7,157 nucleotides of DNA, taken from assembly GCA_035280505.1 (NCBI GenBank), contig DATEFT010000424.1, positions 1-7,157 of the forward strand, in the 5' to 3' direction. The notes beneath the pieces were generated by a model. The model was not told the origin of the DNA, did not search any database, and worked only from the letters and a program-made list of their open reading frames with translations. The translations under genes were made by a program, and so were the position numbers. This stretch comes from JAKEHZ01 sp035280505 (GTDB taxonomy: Bacteria; Acidobacteriota; Blastocatellia; RBC074). Positions 1-6,445 of this stretch are shown here, one piece after another (the first letter of the stretch is position 1; each line of letters starts with the position of its first letter).

Positions 1-1
1 C

Positions 2-1186
2 TTCGGCGGCACGTCGTCTTCAGACGATTTCGAGACCGGAACCCGGGCGGCGGCCTTCGGCGGAACCACCACGATTATCGATTTCGCGGTCCAATATCCG
101 GGCCAGGCCTTGAACGAAGCGCTCGACGTCTGGTTCGGCAAGGCGGAGGGAAAGGCCGCGATCGATTACGGATTTCACCTGATCGTCACCGACCTGCCCG
201 ATGAACGGCTGCCCGAACTCAAGGCCCTGATCGATCAGGGGATCACCAGTTTCAAACTGTTCATGGCCTATCCGGGCGTCTTTCTGGTGGACGACGGAAC
301 CATCTTCAAAGCCATGACCACGGCGGGCGAGGCCGGAGGCCTGATCTGCATGCACGCGGAGAACGGCGTGGTGATCGACGTGCTGGTCAAACGCGCGCTG
401 GCCCAGGGCCGGACCGCGCCGAAATATCACGCGCTGACCCGCCCGACCAAAGCCGAAGCCGAGGGCGTGCACCGCGCGATCGCCATCGCCGAGATGGCCA
501 ATTCGCCGGTCTACATCGTGCACCTCAGTTGTTACGATGCGCTCAAAGAGGTCCAGGCGGCGCGGGACCTGGGATTGCCGGCCTTCGCCGAAACCTGTCC
601 CCAGTATCTGCTGCTCGACTACAGCTACTATGAACAGGAAGGTTTCGAGGGCGCGAAGTACGTCATGACGCCGCCGCTCCGCGACAAGGAGAATCAGGAG
701 TTGCTCTGGCGCGGCTTGCGCAGCAACGACCTGCAGGTGATCTCGACCGACCACTGCCCCTTCTGTTTCAAGGAGCAGAAAGAACTGGGCCGCAGCGACT
801 TCAGCAAGATTCCCAACGGCGGGCCCGGAGTCGAAAACCGTATGAGCCTGATCTACCACCACGGAGTGGCGGCCGGACGCATCGACCTGAATCGATTCGT
901 CGAATTGACTTCGACCGCGGCGGCGAAGATCTTCGGCCTCTTCCCGCGAAAAGGCACGATCGCCGTCGGCTCGGACGCCGACCTGGTGATCTTCGATCCG
1001 AACCGCGAACAGACGATCAGCGCCGCCACCCACCAGATGCGCGTGGACTACAGCGCCTACGAGGGATGGAAGGTGCGGGGCGTAACCGAGACCGTGCTCT
1101 CTCGCGGCCGCGTGATCGTCGAGAACGGCGAATGGAAGGGACGAGCGGGAGACGGCAGTTTCATCAAACGCGGGACCTTCGCCTAG
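2..1186 (+). CDS. hydA: Dihydropyrimidinase / D-hydantoinase, 5'-truncated by window edge
   Basis: Cyclic amidohydrolase that hydrolyses dihydropyrimidines or 5-substituted hydantoins to N-carbamoyl amino acids, in the cytoplasm. The frame is open from base 2 with no start codon, and 394 codons are visible. Family members are usually about 460-480 residues, so roughly 65-85 N-terminal residues lie upstream, including the HxH metal pair. The visible N-terminus FGGTSSSDDFETGTRAAAFG is typical of the family directly after HxH. Remaining metal ligands are present: the carboxylated Lys (K85 of the fragment, in FKLFMAYPG), His118 (CMHAENG), His174 (IVHLSCYDA) and Asp250 (STDHCPF). Tyr90, five residues after the Lys, matches the substrate-side Tyr. 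The C-terminal part contains MRVDYSAYEGWKVRG, typical of dihydropyrimidinases rather than allantoinases. A TTG at 110 is internal, not the real start. The exact substrate (dihydrouracil, hydantoin or another ring) is inferred. Stop TAG at 1184-1186. Confidence 0.95.
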   Translation, partial: FGGTSSSDDFETGTRAAAFGGTTTIIDFAVQYPGQALNEALDVWFGKAEGKAAIDYGFHLIVTDLPDERLPELKALIDQGITSFKLFMAYPGVFLVDDGTIFKAMTTAGEAGGLICMHAENGVVIDVLVKRALAQGRTAPKYHALTRPTKAEAEGVHRAIAIAEMANSPVYIVHLSCYDALKEVQAARDLGLPAFAETCPQYLLLDYSYYEQEGFEGAKYVMTPPLRDKENQELLWRGLRSNDLQVISTDHCPFCFKEQKELGRSDFSKIPNGGPGVENRMSLIYHHGVAAGRIDLNRFVELTSTAAAKIFGLFPRKGTIAVGSDADLVIFDPNREQTISAATHQMRVDYSAYEGWKVRGVTETVLSRGRVIVENGEWKGRAGDGSFIKRGTFA

Positions 1187-1240
1187 TAACGCTGACGCCC
1201 CTAAAATAAAGCAGCGTCATGGTTTAGTAACCAACAACGA

Positions 1241-1258
1241 ACAGCATAATTATGTTGT
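1241..1258. promoter_or_regulatory. Operator-like palindrome upstream of antitoxin remnant
   Basis: The 18-bp sequence ACAGCATAATTATGTTGT is a near-perfect dyad: 9-base arms with one G-T pair and no spacer. It lies 19 bp before the ATG of the DUF433-type remnant, in an AT-rich stretch unlike the GC-rich genes around it. Its left half contains CATAAT, a 5/6 match to a sigma-70 -10 box; the only -35 candidate (TTTAGT, 1223-1228, spacer 16) is weak. Toxin-antitoxin promoters are often autoregulated through palindromes over the -10 region, so this may be the old module's operator. That function is inference. It could also affect transcription of the transporter downstream. Confidence 0.3.
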
Positions 1259-1277
1259 CGAGCGAGTTAGATGAGCA

Positions 1278-1432
1278 ATGGAAGACTTATTTAAGCGAAT
1301 TACATTCAATCCGGAGCAAGATTGAGTGCCCGGCAGATCCTCGATGAAATGCCTGATCTCGAAATGGATGACCTGAAAGCGGCGTTGCAATATGCAGCGC
1401 CTCGACTAGATCATCCGGTACTGGCTGCCTGA
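1278..1432 (+). pseudogene. DUF433-type antitoxin remnant with internal frameshifting deletion
   Basis: Two pieces of one small protein in different frames. The first, from ATG 1278, reads MEDLFKRITFNPEQD and stops at TGA 1323-1325. It resembles the N-terminus of DUF433 proteins (ITxNPEx followed by a GGKPCIRG-like motif). The second, in the -1 frame from about 1322, contains LSARQILDEMPDLEMDD, then LKAALQYAAPRLDHPVLAA, ending at TGA 1430-1432. This is the usual DUF433 C-terminus (EEILEEYPxLExEDIxAALxYAA). The middle KPCIRG/strand region is absent in every frame, so about 24 codons appear deleted near 1318-1322, with a frame change. Joined, the pieces give about 50 residues against roughly 75 for the family. 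DUF433 proteins are commonly found beside PIN-like DUF5615 toxins, and the remnant is followed by such a fragment. Family recognition is from memory of the motifs. A GGAG at 1313-1316 before TTG 1322 could in principle start a 36-residue peptide, but this is probably chance. Confidence 0.72.
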
Positions 1433-1443
1433 CCTCTGAGCCG

Positions 1444-1521
1444 ATGATGATCTGGATCGATGCACAACTTTCACCTGCCATTGCGGTCTGGATTAGTCAG
1501 ACATTGGAAAGGAGCACATGA
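1444..1521 (+). pseudogene. DUF5615 / PIN-like toxin N-terminal remnant
   Basis: From ATG 1444 (or 1447) the frame reads MMIWIDAQLSPAIAVWISQT and then LERST before TGA 1519-1521. The opening matches the start of DUF5615-type PIN-like ribonuclease toxins (M-K-I-W-x-D-A-Q-L-S-P-x-L-A-x-W), including the first acidic residue (Asp6) of the PIN active site. The remaining ~90 residues and the other acidic residues are missing, so no active toxin can be made. It begins 11 bp after the stop of the DUF433 remnant, the normal antitoxin-toxin order. Homology appears to end near 1503-1506, and the last codons are the transporter's ribosome binding site read in this frame. The fragment could be a silent relic or a short translated leader peptide. 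Confidence 0.65.
1508..1514 (+). promoter_or_regulatory. Ribosome binding site of the NCS1 transporter
   Basis: AAAGGAG, seven bases before ATG 1522. It selects ATG 1522 over ATG 1518, which lies only three bases from the AGGAG core and is in another frame. The site lies inside the truncated toxin frame, whose stop codon (1519-1521) abuts the transporter start, so ribosomes translating the remnant would finish exactly at the transporter start. Confidence 0.75.
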
Positions 1522-3039
1522 ATGCAGACCAACGGCGACGTTGAAAACATCCTGCACCCGGACGGACGCGTTGAACTGCGCGATCTTTCTACAATCAGTT
1601 CCAGTCCGCTCTACAACGAAGACCTGGCGCCGGTGCCGGTCGCCAAACGCAACTGGACCACCTACAACTTCGCCGCGCTCTGGATCAGCATGGCGCACTG
1701 CATTCCGACCTATATGCTCTCCTCGGGGCTGATCGCCCAGGGGATGAACTGGTGGCAGGCGCTGTTGACCATCCTGCTGGGCAATCTCATCGTCCTGATC
1801 CCGATCCTGCTCAACTCGCATCCGGGCACGAAATACGGAATTCCCTTCCCCGTCTTTGCGCGGGCGAGTTACGGGACGATCGGATCGAACCTGCCCGCCC
1901 TCATGCGCGCACTGGTGGCCTGCGGATGGTTCGGCATTCAAGCCTGGATCGGAGGCGAAGCGTTGAACGTCTTTCTCAGCGCCGTCGTTCCGGGCTGGCA
2001 CACGCTGCTCGGCGGTCCGATCAACGGCCATACTCCCACCGAATGGATTTCGTTCCTGCTCTTCTGGGGCCTCAACATCTACATCATCTATCGCGGGATG
2101 GATCTGCTGCGGTGGGTGGAGAACTGGGCGGCGCCGTTCGTTCTGATCATGACCGCGTTCCTGGTCGGCTGGGCGGTCTGGCGCGCCAAGGGGCTCGGCT
2201 ATCTGATGAAGGACTCCGGGCGCTATCAGAGTTTCCGCGAGTTCATTCCGGTCTTCATCCCGTCGCTGACCGCGATGATCGGTTATTGGGCCACGCTCTC
2301 GTTGAATATGCCCGATTTCACGCGGTTCGGGCGCAGTCAGCGCGAGCAGGCCCTCGGACAGGTCGTGGCGCTGCCCTCGACCATGACCGTCTTCGCGGCC
2401 ATGGGAGTCGTGATCACCTCGGCCGCCACGGTGATCTATCCGCAAATGAAGGCCGAACAACTATGGGACCCGATGAAACTGGTCGGGCAGTTCGATCAGC
2501 TCCTGGTGATCGCGGTCTCCATGTTCACGGTGGTGGTGGCGACGCTGGCGGTGAACATCGCGGCCAATGTCGTTTCGCCGGCCAATGATTTTGCCAACGC
2601 CTTTCCGCGCTGGATTTCGTTCCGCACCGGCGGACTGCTCACCGGAATTATCGGCATCCTCATGCAACCCTGGAAGCTGCTGGCGGATCCCAGCGGCTAT
2701 ATTTTTAAATGGCTGGTGGGATATTCGGGCGGGCTCGGATCCATCGCCGGGGTCCTGATCGCCGACTACTGGCTGGTGCGCAACAAACACCTGGCGCTCG
2801 GCGATCTCTATCGGACGGAGGGCGCCTATTCATATGCCGGCGGCTGGAATTGGCGGGCCGTGGTCGCGACCGTCATCGGTTGCCTCCTGGCCTGGTGCGG
2901 ACTTGTGGTCGAGGAGCTCAAACCACTGTATGATTACGCCTGGTTCGTCGGATTCGGAACATCGGCGGTGATCCATTATGCGTTGATGAAAGTGTTTCCA
3001 CCACAGGCGGGACCGGTCCTCGAGACCGCGGCAACTTAA
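1522..3039 (+). CDS. NCS1-family nucleobase/hydantoin/allantoin-type permease
   Basis: Inner-membrane transporter of 505 residues, the usual length for bacterial NCS1 proteins (Mhp1 hydantoin carrier, PucI allantoin permease). A hydrophilic N-terminus of about 48 residues leads into about 12 hydrophobic segments, ending in a short polar tail. Family signatures visible: FPVFARASYGTIGSNLPALM before TM3; CGWFGIQAWIGG, with Trp136 and Gln140 corresponding to the Mhp1 substrate residues Trp117 and Gln121; NWAAP near 201-205 in the TM6 region; LNMPDFTRFGRSQ (261-273) in the loop after TM6; NIAANVVSPANDFANAFPRW in and after TM8, where Asn349 probably corresponds to Mhp1 Asn318; and IADYWLVRNKHL (413-424). 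Substrate is inferred from neighbours as a hydantoin, allantoin or pyrimidine ring. The nitrilase-fold gene follows after 20 bp, so the two are probably co-transcribed. Position 343-344 is Ala-Val where Mhp1 has the Na+-binding Ser-Thr (alignment from memory), so sodium coupling is uncertain. Confidence 0.93.
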   Translation: MQTNGDVENILHPDGRVELRDLSTISSSPLYNEDLAPVPVAKRNWTTYNFAALWISMAHCIPTYMLSSGLIAQGMNWWQALLTILLGNLIVLIPILLNSHPGTKYGIPFPVFARASYGTIGSNLPALMRALVACGWFGIQAWIGGEALNVFLSAVVPGWHTLLGGPINGHTPTEWISFLLFWGLNIYIIYRGMDLLRWVENWAAPFVLIMTAFLVGWAVWRAKGLGYLMKDSGRYQSFREFIPVFIPSLTAMIGYWATLSLNMPDFTRFGRSQREQALGQVVALPSTMTVFAAMGVVITSAATVIYPQMKAEQLWDPMKLVGQFDQLLVIAVSMFTVVVATLAVNIAANVVSPANDFANAFPRWISFRTGGLLTGIIGILMQPWKLLADPSGYIFKWLVGYSGGLGSIAGVLIADYWLVRNKHLALGDLYRTEGAYSYAGGWNWRAVVATVIGCLLAWCGLVVEELKPLYDYAWFVGFGTSAVIHYALMKVFPPQAGPVLETAAT

Positions 3040-3059
3040 GCAGAGAGAGAGACTGGATT

Positions 3060-3929
<870 letters not shown>

Positions 3930-3957
3930 TCGATATTTCGTGGGGGAGACCGGGTTC

Positions 3958-4034
3958 AGAAAGAATACGAAATGAACGAAACAGGCTCAATCGCCCCGGA
4001 AGCCCGTCCGGTTCGTTTATTTCGCATTCTTTCT
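3958..4034. repeat. Long imperfect inverted repeat (hairpin-forming) in intergenic gap
   Basis: Left arm 3958-3980 pairs with right arm 4012-4034 over 23 positions: one A-C mismatch (3967/4025), one G-T pair (3974/4018) and 21 Watson-Crick pairs. The arms start AGAAAGAAT and end ATTCTTTCT. The 31-base centre can form a short inner stem (GGCT 3984-3987 with AGCC 4001-4004). The right arm is followed by TCTTTTAT, a pyrimidine run as at some terminators, yet the arms are AT-rich and much longer than a usual terminator stem. It begins 28 bp after the nitrilase-fold gene stop and ends 35 bp before the LLM gene. Possible roles: partial transcription termination between operon halves, mRNA processing or stability, or one copy of a dispersed palindromic or MITE-like repeat. 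I cannot tell which from one copy. Confidence 0.75.
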
Positions 4035-4069
4035 TCTTTTATCCGCTCCCTTTCAGGAGAGACTGAGTC

Positions 4070-5065
4070 ATGCTTGAATTCGCCATCACCTTCAAACCCG
4101 ATCAGAGGTTCGAGCGCATCCTCGAATTGACGAAACAGGCTGAGAAGGCCGGTTTCAATTACGGCTGGATTTTCGATTCGCACGTTCTATGGCAGGAGCC
4201 GTATCCGCTCCTGACCCTGATGGCGGCCCAGACGCGGCACATGCGATTGGGCACCTGTGTCACGAATCCGGCGGTGCGTGATGCGACGGTGACCGCCAGC
4301 CTGCTGGCCACGCTCAACCGCATCTCGGGAGGCCGGATGGACCTGGGGATCGGGCGGGGCGACAGCTCGCGGCGCGTCATGGGAAAACAGCCGACGACCT
4401 TGAACGACCTCACGGCCACGGTCCAGGTAGTCCGGGACCTGTGCGCCGGACGACAGATCGAGTACGAAGGAAGACCGATTCAGATGAAGTGGTCGGACGC
4501 GGGAGTCCCTCCGGTCTGGGTCGCGGGCTATGGACCCAAAGCCTTGCGATGCGCCGGCCGCATCGGCGATGGAGTGATCCTCCAATTCGCCGATCCCCAC
4601 CTGATCAAATGGTGTTTAAACTTCGTGCGAGAGGGCGCCGCCGAGGCCGGGCGCGATTTTTCCCAGATCCGGGTCATGGCGGCCGCGCCGGTCTGGGTCT
4701 CCGAGGATTTGGCCGCCGCCCGTGAGCGGGTGCGCTGGTTTCCGGCGCTGGTCTCCAATCACGTGGTCGATCTGGTCTCACGTTACCAGCCGCATGAGCT
4801 GCCGCCGGAGTTGACGACGTATGTCCAGGACCGTAAAAACTACGATTATCTGCATCATGCCGAGGTCGGCAGCAGCAACGCCGAGTTCGTCAGCGATGAA
4901 GTGGTCGATCGATTCTGCATCGTCGGGCCGGTCGAAGAGCAAGTGCGGCGATTGAAAGAACTGGAAGAGATCGGCGTCACGCAATTCAATATCTATCTGA
5001 TGTGCGGCGACGAAGATCAAACCGTGGAAATCTATGGTAGAAAGGTGATTCCGTCCTGCCTATGA
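4070..5065 (+). CDS. LLM-class (luciferase-like) flavin/F420-type oxidoreductase, CPS_4043-like
   Basis: 331-residue TIM-barrel oxidoreductase of the bacterial luciferase-like superfamily. Visible family blocks: QAEKAGFNYGWIFDSH (23-38), MRLGTCVTNPAVRDATVTAS (58-77), LNRISGGRMDLGIGRGDSSR (82-101), GVPPVWVAGYGPKALRCAGR (145-164) and the C-terminal FCIVGPVEEQVRRLKELEEI (282-301). The pattern is closer to the methylenetetrahydromethanopterin reductase / F420-dependent side than to two-component FMN monooxygenases. I associate it with the TIGR03842 (CPS_4043) group, which I recall being found beside hydantoinase-type amidohydrolases, including in hosts thought to lack F420. Substrate and cofactor are unknown. 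It is not recognisably RutA. It has a good ribosome site (AGGAGA 4055-4060, nine bases before ATG). Its TGA overlaps the allB ATG by four bases, so its role is probably tied to allantoin or related ureide use; that link is inference. Confidence 0.88.
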   Translation: MLEFAITFKPDQRFERILELTKQAEKAGFNYGWIFDSHVLWQEPYPLLTLMAAQTRHMRLGTCVTNPAVRDATVTASLLATLNRISGGRMDLGIGRGDSSRRVMGKQPTTLNDLTATVQVVRDLCAGRQIEYEGRPIQMKWSDAGVPPVWVAGYGPKALRCAGRIGDGVILQFADPHLIKWCLNFVREGAAEAGRDFSQIRVMAAAPVWVSEDLAAARERVRWFPALVSNHVVDLVSRYQPHELPPELTTYVQDRKNYDYLHHAEVGSSNAEFVSDEVVDRFCIVGPVEEQVRRLKELEEIGVTQFNIYLMCGDEDQTVEIYGRKVIPSCL

Positions 5066-6414
5066 ACAACCTGGTCATTGCAAGCAATAGAGTGATTGTC
5101 TCCGGCAAGACCGGACCGGCCTCGATTCACGTCTCTAACGGCCGGATCACTGCAGTGGCGAACAGGGATGAGATCCCCACAGATTGTGAACTGTTCGATG
5201 TGGGAGACTCGGTGGTGATGTCAGGATTGGTCGATAGCCACGTTCATGTCAACGAACCCGGGCGGACCGAGTGGGAGGGCTACATGACAGCCACTCGCGC
5301 CGCCGCCGCCGGCGGTATTACGACCATCGTCGATATGCCGCTCAACAGCATTCCCCCGACCACGACCATGGCCGGGCTCCGCGAGAAGGTGAACACCGCG
5401 CGCGGGCAATGCTGGGTCGATGTCGCGTTCTGGGGCGGAGTCGTTCCGGGCAATACGCCGGAGCTGCCCCGGTTGCACGATGCCGGAGTGCGAGGCTTCA
5501 AATGTTTCCTGATCCATTCCGGCGTGGATGAATTTCCCAATGTCAGCAAGTCCGATCTTTCGATCGCCATGCCCGAAGTGGCGGCGCTCGGCTCCGTCTT
5601 GCTGATCCATGCCGAAATCCCCGGTCCGATCGTCGGCGCCGCTTCGGCCGTAACCGGACGCGATCCGAAACGCTATCAGACCTTTCTGCAATCGCGCCCG
5701 CGCGAAGCCGAGAATGAGGCGATCGCCATGATGATCCGCCTGAGCCGCAAGACCGGAGCCCGCATCCACATCGTTCACCATTCGTCGGCGGACGCCTTGC
5801 CGATCATCCAGGAGGCGAAGTCCGGACAGGTCCAGATCACGGTCGAGACCTGCCCGCACTATCTGACCTTTGCGGCCGAAGACGTGCGCGACGGCGCGAC
5901 CGAATTTAAATGCTGCCCCCCGGTGCGCGAGCGCGAAAACCGGGAGAAACTCTGGGATGCCCTGGGCGAAGGGATAATCGACATGGTCGTCTCCGATCAT
6001 TCGCCCTGCAGTCCGCATCTCAAGCTGGGAGAGAGCGGCGATTTTCTACAAGCCTGGGGCGGCATCGCCTCCCTGCAACTGGGACTGCCCGTCATGTGGA
6101 CCAATGCCAAAAAACGGGGATTCAGTCTGCATCATCTGAGCGAGTGGATGTCTCGCCGCCCGGCCCGACTCGCGGGGCTCCATCATCGCAAGGGAGAGCT
6201 GAAGGTCGGTTATGACGCCGATCTGGTGATCTGGAACCCGGAAGCGACTTTTCAAGTCGAACCGTCGATCATTCATCACAAACATAAACTGACGCCCTAC
6301 AACGGGCAGACGCTGAACGGAGTGATCGAGAGGGTCTTCGTGCGCGGAGAGCAGGTCTATGGCCACGGCGAGCTGGCTGAAGACCCGACCGGGCAATTGC
6401 TGACTCAACCGTAA
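5062..6414 (+). CDS. allB: Allantoinase
   Basis: 450-residue cyclic amidohydrolase that hydrolyses allantoin to allantoate, in the cytoplasm; length is normal. Full binuclear metal site: His60 and His62 (GLVDSHVHVNEPGRTEWEG), carboxylated Lys147 (GVRGFKCFLIHSGVDEFP), His183 (LLIHAE), His239 (IHIVHHSSADA) and Asp312 (VVSDHSPC). GFKCFLI and the later GGIASLQLGLPVMWT (333-347) are allantoinase marks that separate it from the dihydropyrimidinase encoded upstream. The C-terminal TPYNGQTLNGVIERVFVRGE (411-430) is also typical of AllB. The start ATG overlaps the LLM stop as ATGA. A possible ribosome site AAAGGTGA (5041-5048) is 13 bases upstream, which is long, so translational coupling to the LLM gene is likely. 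The allantoicase gene for the next pathway step follows after 31 bp. Confidence 0.97.
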   Translation: MNNLVIASNRVIVSGKTGPASIHVSNGRITAVANRDEIPTDCELFDVGDSVVMSGLVDSHVHVNEPGRTEWEGYMTATRAAAAGGITTIVDMPLNSIPPTTTMAGLREKVNTARGQCWVDVAFWGGVVPGNTPELPRLHDAGVRGFKCFLIHSGVDEFPNVSKSDLSIAMPEVAALGSVLLIHAEIPGPIVGAASAVTGRDPKRYQTFLQSRPREAENEAIAMMIRLSRKTGARIHIVHHSSADALPIIQEAKSGQVQITVETCPHYLTFAAEDVRDGATEFKCCPPVRERENREKLWDALGEGIIDMVVSDHSPCSPHLKLGESGDFLQAWGGIASLQLGLPVMWTNAKKRGFSLHHLSEWMSRRPARLAGLHHRKGELKVGYDADLVIWNPEATFQVEPSIIHHKHKLTPYNGQTLNGVIERVFVRGEQVYGHGELAEDPTGQLLTQP

Positions 6415-6445
6415 AGCGACGCTCGGAATGTAAGACAAAATAGAT

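Noticed and set aside
20..1033. Long minus-strand open frame (337 codons) opposite the dihydropyrimidinase
   Set aside because: It lies wholly antisense to a clearly conserved gene, has Arg/Asp/Gly-rich low-plausibility composition and no recognisable domain; GC-rich codon structure leaves antisense frames open.
1193..1219. Possible terminator after the dihydropyrimidinase gene (TGACGC with GCGTCA, 15-base loop)
   Set aside because: Only six base pairs, a large loop and no T-run afterwards; too weak to call.
1220..1233. Small hairpin TGGTT-TAGT-AACCA
   Set aside because: Five-base stem without T-run or clear context; plausible by chance in this AT-richer spacer.
1385..1412. Promoter candidate TTGCAA with TAGATC before the transporter
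   Set aside because: The -10 matches only three of six positions and both boxes lie in the antitoxin coding remnant.
1486..1502. Inverted repeat GTCTG/CAGAC near the transporter leader
   Set aside because: Five-base arms lying within sequence explained as toxin coding remnant; likely chance.
1471..2460. Long minus-strand open frame (329 codons) opposite the transporter
   Set aside because: Antisense shadow of a membrane protein gene; the product is His/Arg/Asp-rich with no family resemblance, and it runs into the toxin remnant region.
3956..4183. Minus-strand small open frame across the intergenic gap and LLM start
   Set aside because: Explained by the inverted repeat plus antisense of the LLM N-terminus; no ribosome site or recognisable domain.
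5221..6018. Minus-strand open frame opposite allantoinase
   Set aside because: Antisense shadow of a gene with every expected catalytic residue; no independent coding evidence.
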